Source of the DNA: Bacteroidaceae bacterium
GTDB lineage: Bacteria; Bacteroidota; Bacteroidia; Bacteroidales; Bacteroidaceae
Direction: 5' to 3'
Assembly (NCBI GenBank): GCA_017614895.1
Contig: JAGAAZ010000070.1
Location: forward strand, 1 to 60,709
DNA: 60,709 nucleotides
Made by a program: the position numbers and the translations under genes. The notes under the pieces were generated by a model. The model was not told the DNA's origin and ran no database searches. It worked only from the letters and a program-made list of their open reading frames with translations. Of this stretch, positions 15,849-24,207 are shown piece after piece (positions within the stretch are counted from its first letter, which is position 1; the number at the start of each line of letters is the position of its first letter).

Positions 15849-17804
15849 ATGTACAATTTAGAAGAACTTAACCGCAAGGAAAAGGATGAATTGCTCAACA
15901 TCGCAAACGAGTTGGGCATCAAGAACGCTGAAAAGATGGACGACCTCACTTTACGTCTGACCATCATCGATGAGCAAGCAACTAATTTTGCTTCCAATGC
16001 GGCAGCCAATGAAAAGAGTGGACGCAAGCGTTCCCGTGTCAGCATCAAGAGTGTTGACCGCGTATATACAGCCAATCAAGACAAGGCAAAGAAGATTGAT
16101 AAGACCATGAAAGTGACCAAGGACGAATCTATGTTCGCAGCCCTTTCTGATGATGAGAAGGCTATGCTCACTCTTGCTGAAGAAAAGGAGCAAGGAACAA
16201 GGAGCGAGGAGCAAGAGGTGGCGCCAGAGCCCAAGAAGCGTGGAAGAAAGCCAAAGGCAGAAAAGGAGCAAGAGGTGGCACCAGAGGCTGTTGCAGAAGA
16301 AGCTCCAGCACCTAAGAAGCGTGGTCGCAAGCCTAAGGTGAAGGAAGATGAGGAAGAGGTGAAGGCAGAAGAAGCGACGATTTCTGATGCGATTGTTCCT
16401 GAAGCTATCGTTCCCGAGGAGGTATATGCTTCATCGGAGAGCAAGCCCAAGACCATCTTCTCCACAGCCGAAGAGACTGCCAAGGCTGCTACAGATTCCG
16501 ACTTCATCATTTTGCAAGATGTACCAGCAGACAATTCGTACATCCCTGCTGTAAGCGTGTTCGATCGTTTCGAGAGCAGACAAGAAGCAGATGACAGATT
16601 GCCCATCTATGAAGAGCCCTTCGATGACTTCATCCCAACAGCACAATCTGCCAGAAAGGAGAAGCCCGTGAAAGAGAAGCCCTACGAATTCGACAACATC
16701 ATCCGTGTGAGTGGTGTGTTGGAGACAGTTGATAACTATGGTTTCCTCCGCAGCAGTGACTACAACTACCTTCCATCGCCCGATGATGTGTATGTGAATC
16801 TGCAACAGATCAAGCACTTTGGACTAAAGACTGGAGATGTGGTGGATGGTTTTGTGCGCCCTCCAAAGGAAGGTGAACGTTTCTTCCCACTTGTGAGTGT
16901 AGAGAAAATCAATGGTTGCGACCCAGCTCGTGTGCGTGACCGTGTGGGATTCGAATTCCTCACCCCTCTCTTCCCAGATGAGAAGTTCAAGCTTTGCAAG
17001 GGATATGATGACAGCAAGTCTTCCCGTGTGGTCGATCTGTTCTCGCCAATCGGTAAGGGACAGCGCGCCCTCATCGTTGCACAGCCAAAGACTGGTAAGA
17101 CCATGCTGATGAAGGACATTGCCAACTCTATCGCTGCCAATCATCCTGAGGCATACCTCATGATGTTGCTCATTGACGAGCGTCCAGAGGAAGTAACAGA
17201 TATGGCTCGTACGGTGAATGCCGAAGTGATTGCAAGTACCTTTGATGCTCCTGCAGAGAATCACGTGAAGATTGCCGGCATCGTGCTTGAAAAGGCAAAG
17301 CGTATGGTGGAGAGTGGACACGATGTGGTCATTTTCCTTGACTCCATCACCCGTCTGGCTCGTGCCTACAACACCGTATCTCCTGCATCAGGTAAGGTGC
17401 TCTCTGGTGGTGTGGATGCCAACGCGCTCCACAAGCCTAAGCGTTTCTTCGGAGCTGCCCGCAACATCGAGAATGGTGGTTCGCTGACCATCATCGCCAC
17501 AGCCCTCATCGATACTGGTTCCAAGATGGATGAAGTCATCTTCGAGGAATTCAAGGGTACGGGTAACATGGAGTTGCAGCTCGACCGCAGCCTCGCCAAC
17601 AAGCGTGTTTTCCCAGCAGTCAACCTCACAGCATCTTCTACTCGTCGTGACGACCTGCTGCAAGACCAGACGACACTCAACCGCATGTGGGTGCTCCGCA
17701 ACCATATAGCCGACATGACGTCGATGGAAGCAATGGACTTCGTGATGAAACAAATCGAACGAACGAAGAACAACGAAGAGTTTTTGATCAGTATGAACGG
17801 CTGA
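15849..17804 (+). CDS. rho: Transcription termination factor Rho with long disordered insert
   Basis: This 651-residue hexameric RNA-dependent ATPase is much longer than E. coli Rho (419). An N-terminal Rho_N helical domain (1-45) is followed by a low-complexity charged insert (about 60-280) that includes two KKRGRKPK motifs (near residues 129 and 156) resembling AT-hooks. Next come the cold-shock-like RNA-binding domain ([14 protein letters not shown]) and the ATPase core with P-loop PKTGKTM and [13 protein letters not shown]. Bacteroidota Rho proteins are known for such inserts, and condensate formation has been reported for the B. thetaiotaomicron protein. Part of the insert (about 112-123 and 138-144) is encoded by GGAGCAA heptamers. 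Confidence 0.96.
   Translation: MYNLEELNRKEKDELLNIANELGIKNAEKMDDLTLRLTIIDEQATNFASNAAANEKSGRKRSRVSIKSVDRVYTANQDKAKKIDKTMKVTKDESMFAALSDDEKAMLTLAEEKEQGTRSEEQEVAPEPKKRGRKPKAEKEQEVAPEAVAEEAPAPKKRGRKPKVKEDEEEVKAEEATISDAIVPEAIVPEEVYASSESKPKTIFSTAEETAKAATDSDFIILQDVPADNSYIPAVSVFDRFESRQEADDRLPIYEEPFDDFIPTAQSARKEKPVKEKPYEFDNIIRVSGVLETVDNYGFLRSSDYNYLPSPDDVYVNLQQIKHFGLKTGDVVDGFVRPPKEGERFFPLVSVEKINGCDPARVRDRVGFEFLTPLFPDEKFKLCKGYDDSKSSRVVDLFSPIGKGQRALIVAQPKTGKTMLMKDIANSIAANHPEAYLMMLLIDERPEEVTDMARTVNAEVIASTFDAPAENHVKIAGIVLEKAKRMVESGHDVVIFLDSITRLARAYNTVSPASGKVLSGGVDANALHKPKRFFGAARNIENGGSLTIIATALIDTGSKMDEVIFEEFKGTGNMELQLDRSLANKRVFPAVNLTASSTRRDDLLQDQTTLNRMWVLRNHIADMTSMEAMDFVMKQIERTKNNEEFLISMNG
16184..16279 (+). 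repeat. In-frame GGAGCAA-type repeats in the rho insert
   Basis: Positions 16184-16219 hold four degenerate heptamers (GGAGCAA, GGAACAA, GGAGCGA, GGAGCAA) encoding [11 protein letters not shown]. Positions 16261-16279 repeat AAAAGGAGCAAGAGGTGGC from the end of the first block. The same frame is used as in the other genes with this repeat. Confidence 0.85.
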
Positions 17805-17805
17805 T

Positions 17806-17914
17806 GAAGAACTGAAGAATTGAAAAATTGAAGGATTGAAGTTTTTGGCTGACGCGATGTGAATACACGCCGAATGGCCAACTTCAATCCTTCAATTTTT
17901 TAATTTTTCAATTC
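17806..17914. repeat. Hairpin repeat element, copy A
   Basis: Octamer-like units (ATTGAAGG, ATTGAAAA) form two arms that pair over at least 21 bp around a core of about 35 bp (TGGCTGACGCGATGTGA, then TACACGCCGAATGGCCA). The core matches copy C in reverse orientation and copy B. It begins 1 nt after the rho stop and ends 3 nt before the stop of the convergent lipoprotein gene, so it may also act as a terminator for both. Confidence 0.88.
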
Positions 17915-17917
17915 TCT

Positions 17918-18619
17918 CTATTTCCCCTCACACAATTCCATGTACTGCCTTACATCCTTATTATTGCGGAATTCCTCTGGCGCTCGACCATAGATTTCAT
18001 CAATCTGTGGTGTCGTAGTGGGGAAACCGAACTGGTTGTACGCATTGTCGCAAAGCACCAGGAAGTAAGTCAGACCTAATACATTATCGAAGTTGGCAGT
18101 CACGAATTCTGTCTCCAACTTATCAATTGCCATACGCAGACCACCTTCCTCTTCGCCCAACTCGCGCAGAATCTCGTCGTGGTCATAACCGTCAAGAATC
18201 ATCTTGCTCTCCTTCCGAGGAAGCTCCTGCAACAGGAACATCAGCGAATCCCTCTCCGTCATAAAGGCATAGAACTTGTCGTTCAATGGCGTGCCCTCCA
18301 CTTTCATCGCATTGTTCAGGTCTATCACCTTGATGTTTCCCTCCTCCAGAATGATGGGGATGTTGTCACCACTCTTGCCGAAGAACATTCTCACACACAT
18401 CACAGAATCCACAGGACCCGTCATCGCGAACGTGCCATGCAGAATCTTGCATGAGTCCACAGCCTTCGTGTCTTCGCCACCAATAGGACGCAGATACACC
18501 ATGTCGCCATCGTAAAACGACTGCAACGCTGTGCCCGTGATGTTGTAGTTCGTCGAGCAAGCTGCCAGCACCATCATCGGCACCAACACACACAATCCTA
18601 TCCGTAGAAATTGTCTCAT
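17918..18619 (-). CDS. DUF4369 lipoprotein
   Basis: This 233-residue lipoprotein (MRQFLRIGLCVLVPMMVLAAC, Cys21) has an N-terminal DUF4369 domain (YNITGTALQSFYDGDMVYLRPIGG) and a helical C-terminus. In this family DUF4369 is often fused to a thioredoxin domain; here that domain is absent. DUF4369 proteins are outer-membrane or periplasmic lipoproteins of unknown role. The gene has its own promoter at 18648-18679 and ends beside hairpin element A. Confidence 0.82.
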   Translation of the reverse strand: MRQFLRIGLCVLVPMMVLAACSTNYNITGTALQSFYDGDMVYLRPIGGEDTKAVDSCKILHGTFAMTGPVDSVMCVRMFFGKSGDNIPIILEEGNIKVIDLNNAMKVEGTPLNDKFYAFMTERDSLMFLLQELPRKESKMILDGYDHDEILRELGEEEGGLRMAIDKLETEFVTANFDNVLGLTYFLVLCDNAYNQFGFPTTTPQIDEIYGRAPEEFRNNKDVRQYMELCEGK

Positions 18620-18647
18620 CTGCGTCTGTTACATTGATATACGTGTG

Positions 18648-18679
18648 CAAAAGTACAAATCCTTTCCCACCCACACAAA
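18648..18679 (-). promoter_or_regulatory. Promoter of the DUF4369 lipoprotein
   Basis: Minus-strand TTTG (18676-18679), a 20-nt spacer and TACTTTTG (18648-18655), 28 nt before the start codon. Confidence 0.82.
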
Positions 18680-18733
18680 CCATTTAGCATTTCTTAATAC
18701 TGCGTTAATCTTTTTTAATGATTTAAGACAAAA

Positions 18734-18764
18734 GAGGCACAAAGTCAAGTGAACTTCGTGCCTC
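18734..18764 (-). terminator. Terminator after asnS
   Basis: Stem GAGGCAC ... GTGCCTC extended by AAGT/ACTT, followed on the minus strand by TTTTGT. It lies 24 bp beyond the asnS stop. Confidence 0.8.
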
Positions 18765-18787
18765 TATATAATAAATATGTATAATCG

Positions 18788-20209
18788 TTAGAATTCGGCT
18801 GTCTTTGGCGTGCGTGGGAATGGGATGACATCGCGGATGTTCTGCATACCCGTCACAAAGAGGATGAGACGCTCGAAACCAAGACCGAAACCAGCGTGAG
18901 GACAAGAACCGAACTTACGAGTGTCGAGATACCACCACATATCCTTCATTGGAATCTGGCGCTCCTCAATCTCGTTCATCAACTTGCCGTAGTCCTCTTC
19001 GCGGACAGAACCACCAATAATTTCACCAATCTGTGGGAAGAGCACGTCGGTTCCCTGTACGGTCTGTTCCATTTCCTGACCATCCAACACAGGATTCTTT
19101 TCGTCTATTTTCATGTAGAAAGCCTTGATGGCCTTTGGATAGTGGGTCATGATGACAGGCTTCTTGAAGTATTCTTCCACCAGGTAACGCTCATGCTCGC
19201 TGGCAAGGTCGTCGCCCCAGTTGCATGGGAATTCAAACTTGCGACCATCCTTGATGGCCTGCTGCAAGATGCGAATACCCTCTGTGTAGTCAAGGCGTAC
19301 GAAGTCCTCACGGAGCACTCCCTCAAGACGTTCGATAAGTCCCTTGTCAATCATCTTGTTGAGGAACTCAAGATCGTCCTTGCAGTTGTCGAGTGCCCAA
19401 CGCACACAATATTTGATGAAGTCCTCTTCCAAGTCCATCAGGTCGGGAAGATCCATGAAAGCAATCTCTGGCTCAATCATCCAGAACTCTGCCAGATGGC
19501 GAGGAGTGTTGGAGTTCTCAGCACGGAAAGTAGGACCAAAAGTGTAGATAGCACCCAGAGCCGTAGCACCCAATTCGCCTTCGAGCTGACCAGAAACGGT
19601 GAGCGAAGTCTGCTTGCCGAAGAAATCGTCGTCGTAGATGATAGAACCATTCTCGTCCTTCTTCAGGTCGTAGAGGTTCTTAGTCGTCACCTGGAACATC
19701 TGACCAGCACCCTCACAGTCAGAAGCCGTGATGATGGGGGTGTGGAAGTAGAAGTAGCCATGCTGATGGAAGTAAGTATGAATCGCCATCGCCATATTGT
19801 GACGGATGCGCATCACAGCACCAAACGTATTGGTACGCAGACGCATGTGAGCATACTGACGCATATACTCGAAGGACTGTCCCTTCTTCTGCATAGGATA
19901 GTCAGCAGGACATTCGCCAAACACCTTGATGTCGGTAGCCTGCACCTCCACAGCCTGACCAGAGCCAATGGATTCCACCATTGTACCTGTCACAGAAAGA
20001 CAAGCACCCGTGGTGATCAGTTTCATCATCTCAGGGTCGAACTTCTCCACATCGGCAACAATCTGCACGTTCTTGATGGTGGAGCCATCATTGAGTGCGA
20101 TGAAGTTAACAGCCTTGCTGCCACGCTTGGTGCGCACCCAACCCATAACGGTAACCTCAGCACCAAAGTCGGTGCGTTGCAAGAGGTCTATGATTTTAGT
20201 ACGTTTCAT
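18788..20209 (-). CDS. asnS: Asparaginyl-tRNA synthetase
   Basis: This 473-residue class IIb synthetase charges tRNA-Asn. An N-terminal OB fold ([24 protein letters not shown]) is followed by the catalytic domain with motif 2 ([21 protein letters not shown]) and motif 3 ([12 protein letters not shown]). [17 protein letters not shown] distinguishes AsnRS from AspRS. A longer in-frame start at 20272 would translate hairpin element B, so the ATG at 20209 ([10 protein letters not shown]) is chosen. It lies downstream of the pseudouridine synthase gene with element B between them. Confidence 0.96.
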   Translation of the reverse strand: MKRTKIIDLLQRTDFGAEVTVMGWVRTKRGSKAVNFIALNDGSTIKNVQIVADVEKFDPEMMKLITTGACLSVTGTMVESIGSGQAVEVQATDIKVFGECPADYPMQKKGQSFEYMRQYAHMRLRTNTFGAVMRIRHNMAMAIHTYFHQHGYFYFHTPIITASDCEGAGQMFQVTTKNLYDLKKDENGSIIYDDDFFGKQTSLTVSGQLEGELGATALGAIYTFGPTFRAENSNTPRHLAEFWMIEPEIAFMDLPDLMDLEEDFIKYCVRWALDNCKDDLEFLNKMIDKGLIERLEGVLREDFVRLDYTEGIRILQQAIKDGRKFEFPCNWGDDLASEHERYLVEEYFKKPVIMTHYPKAIKAFYMKIDEKNPVLDGQEMEQTVQGTDVLFPQIGEIIGGSVREEDYGKLMNEIEERQIPMKDMWWYLDTRKFGSCPHAGFGLGFERLILFVTGMQNIRDVIPFPRTPKTAEF

Positions 20210-20213
20210 CTGT

Positions 20214-20318
20214 TTGAAAAATTGAAGGATTGAAGAATTGAAGAATTGAAGTACCATGCGGCTTGTACACATCGCGTTAGCCTGACTTCAATTTTTCAAT
20301 TCTACAATTTTTTAATTC
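20214..20318. repeat. Hairpin repeat element, copy B
   Basis: Left arm: ATTGAAGG, ATTGAAGA, ATTGAAGA, ATTGAAG. Core: ACCATGCGGCTTGTACA and CATCGCGTTAGCCTG. Right arm: CTTCAATTTTTCAATTC plus AT-rich sequence. The core aligns with copies A and C. The element fills the gap between the pseudouridine synthase stop (20319-20321) and asnS. Confidence 0.88.
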
Positions 20319-21740
20319 TTATTCATAATGTCCTGTGTGCAACATAGCCACCTCCTGCTCAGTGAGGAAGCGCCAGTCACCACGCTTGATACCCTTCTTG
20401 GTAAGACCAGCGAACATCACGCGGTCGAGTTTGCAAACACGGTAACCGAGGCTCTCGAAGATACGGCGCACGATGCGGTTCTTACCAGAGTGAATCTCGA
20501 TACCCACCTGCTTGCGATCAGTTTCAGAAGCGTAGCTGATAGCATCAGCCTTGATTTCTCCGTCCTCGAGCATGATGCCCTCTGCAATCTGCTTCATGTC
20601 AGCAGCTGTGAGGTTCTTATCGAGGTGAACATGATAGATCTTCTTCTTTAAAAACTTTGGATGCGTGAGTTTGGAAGCCAAATCACCATCGTTGGTAAAG
20701 AGAAGCACACCCGTCGTGTTGCGGTCGAGACGACCTACAGGGTAGATGCGTTCGCGGCAGCAATTCTTCACGAGATCCATCACGGTTTTGCGCTGCTGTG
20801 GATCGTCAGAAGTAGTCACGTAGTCCTTTGGTTTGTTGAGGATGACATACACCTTCTTCTCGATGCTCACGAGCTGGTCGTGGAAGTGGATCTCATCTGT
20901 GCGCTGCACCTTGGTACCCAACTCTGTCACCACCTGTCCATTGACAGACACTACGCCTGCCTGGATGAACTGGTCAGCCTCACGACGAGAGCAAACGCCA
21001 GCATTTGCCAAGAACTTGTTCAGGCGGATGGGTGCATTTGGATCCTCGAGGTACTCCTTGTACTCAATCTGCTTCTTCATGCTATACTTAGCATTGGGGT
21101 TGTAATCGCCAGTACGAGGACGGTAGCCGCCACGACCACCCTGCTGATAGCCGCCACGCTGCTGATAAGCACCACGACCACCTTGCTGGTAGCCGCCACG
21201 CTGCTGATAACCACCTCTTTGTTGGTAGCCACCCTGACGCTGCTGATAACCACCTCTCTGCTGGTAACCGCCCTGACGAGGCTGGAAACCACCCTGCTGT
21301 TCGAAGCCACCCTCCTGTTCACCATTCTGCTGTTGATAGCCACCACGCTGATAGCCACCACGCTGCTGGTAACCACCACGCTGGTAGCCACCACGCTGCT
21401 GATAGCCACCACGCTGGTAACCACCATTATTGTTGTATGAACGCTGCTGGTAACCACCCTGGCGAGCCTGGAAGCCATCCTCCTCAGACGAAGAGGAACC
21501 ACCAAAGCCAGCGGGACGGAAGCCACGCTCATTCTGTACTCCATTTGAACTGTATGCAGCACGCTCATTACGGTTGAAACGAGGGCGCTGTGGACGGTCG
21601 CCACGATTAAACTGTGGACGACTGCCATAATGACTTTCACGGTTGTAAGATGATGGACGGAAGCCCTCACGGTCACCGCCATTTTCAGCCTTTTCTTCTG
21701 ATGCAGGCGCATTGCCCTGCCATTCTTCTAATTCAGACAT
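20319..21740 (-). CDS. RluB/RsuA-family rRNA pseudouridine synthase with Gly/Gln/Arg repeat domain
   Basis: This 473-residue protein has an S4 domain (IRLNKFLANAGVCSRREAD, about 238-285) and a pseudouridine synthase domain with GRLDRNTTG, where Asp339 is the expected nucleophile. It isomerises uridine in 23S rRNA if it follows the RluB group. The first 220 residues are unusual: residues about 93-208 are tandem GGYQQR and GGYQR units resembling RGG boxes, preceded by an acidic and Arg-rich segment. Known RluB proteins are about 240-290 residues. Met221 just before the catalytic part could be an internal start. The stop codon overlaps the edge of element B. Confidence 0.93.
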   Translation of the reverse strand: MSELEEWQGNAPASEEKAENGGDREGFRPSSYNRESHYGSRPQFNRGDRPQRPRFNRNERAAYSSNGVQNERGFRPAGFGGSSSSEEDGFQARQGGYQQRSYNNNGGYQRGGYQQRGGYQRGGYQQRGGYQRGGYQQQNGEQEGGFEQQGGFQPRQGGYQQRGGYQQRQGGYQQRGGYQQRGGYQQGGRGAYQQRGGYQQGGRGGYRPRTGDYNPNAKYSMKKQIEYKEYLEDPNAPIRLNKFLANAGVCSRREADQFIQAGVVSVNGQVVTELGTKVQRTDEIHFHDQLVSIEKKVYVILNKPKDYVTTSDDPQQRKTVMDLVKNCCRERIYPVGRLDRNTTGVLLFTNDGDLASKLTHPKFLKKKIYHVHLDKNLTAADMKQIAEGIMLEDGEIKADAISYASETDRKQVGIEIHSGKNRIVRRIFESLGYRVCKLDRVMFAGLTKKGIKRGDWRFLTEQEVAMLHTGHYE

Positions 21741-21802
21741 GATTGTTTGTGATTAAAGTGATTAAATCCTAAAAAATATTTGTATTGTTGGTTTGGTTAT
21801 TA

Positions 21803-23149
21803 TTACATTCCTGTATAGCTGTGAGGAGTAATTGCTCTCAGTTCCTCCTTCACGCTCTCCGACACCTCCAGACCATCAATGAATGTGCTGATGCTCTCAG
21901 CTGTGATGGCAGCGTTGGTGCGAGTGAGTGCCTTGAGTGCTTCGTAAGGGTGAGGATAAGCTTCACGACGGAGAATCGTCTGGATGCCTTCTGCACATAC
22001 AGCCCAACAGTTGTCGAGGTCGCGATTGATAGCGTCTTGATTGAGCAGAAGCTTGCGCAAGCCCTTCAAAGTTGATTGGATGGAGATAACCATGTGACCC
22101 ATTGGCACACCCACATTGCGAAGTACCGTAGAGTCGGTCAAGTCACGTTGCAGACGACTTACTGGGAGTTTCTGGCTGAGGAAAGCAAGGATGGCATTCG
22201 CCATACCGAGGTTACCCTCCGAGTTTTCGAAGTCGATAGGATTGACCTTGTGAGGCATTGCTGAAGAACCTACCTCACCAGCCTTGATCTTCTGCTTGAA
22301 GTATTCCATCGACACATACATCCAGAAGTCGCGGTCGAGGTCGATGATGATGGTATTGATGCGCTTCATCGCGTCGAAGATAGCACCCAGATTGTCGTAG
22401 TTGCTGATTTGGGTGGTCCACTGCTCACGCTCCAATCCCAGTTTCTCGCTCACGAACTTGTTGCCGAATGCTTTCCAGTCATATTCAGGATAAGCGATAT
22501 GATGCGCATTGTAGTTACCAGTCGCACCACCAAACTTGGCCGTCATCTTGCAAGCCTTCAGTTGGTTCAGTTGCTCTGTGAGGCGATAGACATACACCAT
22601 CACTTCCTTACCCAAACGTGTGGGGGAAGCAGGCTGTCCGTGTGTCTTTGCCAACATCGGAATGTCCTTCCACTCGTCAGCATACTCCTGAAGCTGCGCG
22701 ATGAGTTCCTCTACCTGTGGGTAGTACACCTCGTTGAGTGCATCCTTGATGCTGAGTGGCACAGAGGTGTTGTTGATGTCCTGACTGGTCAAGCCAAAGT
22801 GAATAAATTCCTTGTAATCTTCAAAGTTGCCAATCTTGTCAAGTTCCTCCTTGATGAAGTACTCTACAGCCTTCACGTCGTGGTTGGTCACCTTCTCGAT
22901 GTCCTTCACACGTTGTGCATCTGCCTCAGAGAAGTTGCGATAGATATCACGCAGACGTTCAAAGAGGCTGTGGTCAAAGCCCTTCAACTGAGGAAGAGGT
23001 AACTCGCAGAGCGTGATGAAATACTCAATTTCAACACGTACACGATACTTAATCAATGCGTATTCTGAAAAGTATGAAGCCAAGTCCTGTGTCTTGCTTC
23101 TGTAACGACCGTCAATAGGCGAGACAGCCGTGAGTGCATTCAGTTCCAT
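21803..23149 (-). CDS. purB: Adenylosuccinate lyase
   Basis: This 448-residue enzyme of the fumarase/aspartase superfamily cleaves SAICAR and adenylosuccinate in purine synthesis. The signature GSSAMPHKVNPIDFENSEGN is intact, as are TSQDINNT and KTHGQPASPT. The length is that of the E. coli type (456). The gene precedes the pseudouridine synthase gene by 62 bp on the same strand. Confidence 0.97.
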   Translation of the reverse strand: MELNALTAVSPIDGRYRSKTQDLASYFSEYALIKYRVRVEIEYFITLCELPLPQLKGFDHSLFERLRDIYRNFSEADAQRVKDIEKVTNHDVKAVEYFIKEELDKIGNFEDYKEFIHFGLTSQDINNTSVPLSIKDALNEVYYPQVEELIAQLQEYADEWKDIPMLAKTHGQPASPTRLGKEVMVYVYRLTEQLNQLKACKMTAKFGGATGNYNAHHIAYPEYDWKAFGNKFVSEKLGLEREQWTTQISNYDNLGAIFDAMKRINTIIIDLDRDFWMYVSMEYFKQKIKAGEVGSSAMPHKVNPIDFENSEGNLGMANAILAFLSQKLPVSRLQRDLTDSTVLRNVGVPMGHMVISIQSTLKGLRKLLLNQDAINRDLDNCWAVCAEGIQTILRREAYPHPYEALKALTRTNAAITAESISTFIDGLEVSESVKEELRAITPHSYTGM

Positions 23150-23263
23150 ATCCGTTGCTTTCTACTATTTTATTTGAATGTGCGTCACCGAGACGCTTAT
23201 CCCAATCTTCTATTAATTACCGAGTCGAATAATCTTTTTATCTGGTATTTTGCTTTTACACTG

Positions 23264-23271
23264 CAAAGGTA
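23264..23271 (-). promoter_or_regulatory. purB: -7 box for purB
   Basis: Minus-strand TACCTTTG flanked by GCA lies 114 nt before purB. The place where a -33 box should be is occupied by the heptamer array at 23277-23307. Confidence 0.6.
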
Positions 23272-23276
23272 CAAAA

Positions 23277-23307
23277 AAGTTAGTAGTTAGGAGTCAGAAG
23301 TTAGGAG
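23277..23307. repeat. TTAGGAG heptamer array upstream of purB
   Basis: Units TTAGTAG, TTAGGAG, TCAGAAG and TTAGGAG run with period 7. The array lies at the expected -33 region of the purB promoter. Confidence 0.8.
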
Positions 23308-23361
23308 TTTTTAACTGAAAAGAATCAATTATTGCCGTTTGGTTGCCCTTTTGCTATCTTT

Positions 23362-23757
23362 TCATCCCTTTTCGACTGCCGAAACACGAAAAACAGTATA
23401 TACTTCCACCACCACGAAGAACACAAAAGGAATCAGCCATGAGGTCTTTCCCACATACATCCCTGCATAGAAACCCACCGGCAACCACATCAATACGGTT
23501 GCCAAAATCAGGGCCACAACACCAAAAACACGTTGATGATACAAACGACGCAACGTCAACTCACGAGGGTCTGTGATGGGATACTTCAGATAGAACGGTG
23601 TCTGCATGAATCTGCCACACACCAAAAACACTGTGCCCACAGACATCCCTATCGACGCCATCAGACGCATGTTTTCTTGGGGAAGCACCCACAGCGCTGC
23701 CGCCAGCACTACCAGCGTCAAGCCCACCACCTCAATGATTCCTAAAATCTTTTGCAT
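23362..23757 (-). CDS. Small four-helix membrane protein, unknown
   Basis: This 131-residue protein has four hydrophobic segments (about 7-24, 34-50, 76-96 and 102-122) and short loops with PFYLKYPITDPRELTLRRLYHQR between the middle pair. I recognise no family. It follows the DivIC/FtsB gene by 37 bp, a gap made mostly of a TTACCTC heptamer array, and is probably co-transcribed with it. Confidence 0.75.
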   Translation of the reverse strand: MQKILGIIEVVGLTLVVLAAALWVLPQENMRLMASIGMSVGTVFLVCGRFMQTPFYLKYPITDPRELTLRRLYHQRVFGVVALILATVLMWLPVGFYAGMYVGKTSWLIPFVFFVVVEVYTVFRVSAVEKG

Positions 23758-23795
23758 ATTCTTACCTCTTACTTCTTACCTCTTACCTCAAACCT
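23758..23795. repeat. GAGGTAA-type heptamer array
   Basis: Read on the plus strand, the units are TTACCTC, TTACTTC, TTACCTC, TTACCTC, AAACCTC. They fill the space between the DivIC/FtsB gene and the membrane-protein gene and touch the stop of the former. Confidence 0.85.
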
Positions 23796-24097
23796 CACTC
23801 ATCCTCATCATCCTCCACAATATAGATATCCTCATTGTCCGTCTTCATGAAATAACGGCTGCGTGCCACCTCGCGGATGGCCTCAGGATCATTCTTCAAC
23901 GCATGGAGGGTCTTCTTATCCTGTTCGAACTTACGGTTATACTCGTCAATCTCTCCCTTCAATCTGGAGATTTCCTGTTGCTGACCGATGCGGTTCACAA
24001 TACTGCTTTCGCCCACAAAACCAATGGCAACGATGAACACTGCCAATGCAATCAAATATTTCAGTTTGAAAAACCAATGTTTAATACTACTTCCCAT
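23795..24097 (-). CDS. Septum formation initiator (DivIC/FtsB family)
   Basis: This 100-residue bitopic protein has one transmembrane helix (about 13-30, YLIALAVFIVAIGF), then a coiled coil (IGQQQEISRLKGEIDEYNRKFEQDKKTLHAL) and the conserved EAIREVARSRYFMK segment. The family links division proteins FtsL and FtsQ at the septum. The tail is very acidic (VEDDEDE). A good promoter lies upstream at 24154. Confidence 0.92.
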   Translation of the reverse strand: MGSSIKHWFFKLKYLIALAVFIVAIGFVGESSIVNRIGQQQEISRLKGEIDEYNRKFEQDKKTLHALKNDPEAIREVARSRYFMKTDNEDIYIVEDDEDE

Positions 24098-24153
24098 AAG
24101 GCGCTCACTTCATTCAAAAAGATGGAAACAATAACTATTTAACTTTCTGGGTA

Positions 24154-24184
24154 CAAAGGTACAACTAAGTGTGTAAAAAACAAA
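24154..24184 (-). promoter_or_regulatory. Promoter of the DivIC/FtsB gene
   Basis: Minus-strand TTTG (24181-24184), a 19-nt spacer and TACCTTTG (24154-24161). Confidence 0.82.
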
Positions 24185-24207
24185 ATAAAATGACAAAAAA
24201 TCACTCC

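Noticed and set aside
18896..20233. 445-codon open frame opposite asnS
   Set aside because: Antisense to a clear tRNA synthetase and extends into hairpin element B.
20661..21440. Open frame opposite the pseudouridine synthase repeat domain
   Set aside because: Leu/Thr-rich repeats are the complement of GGYQQR codons, not an independent protein.
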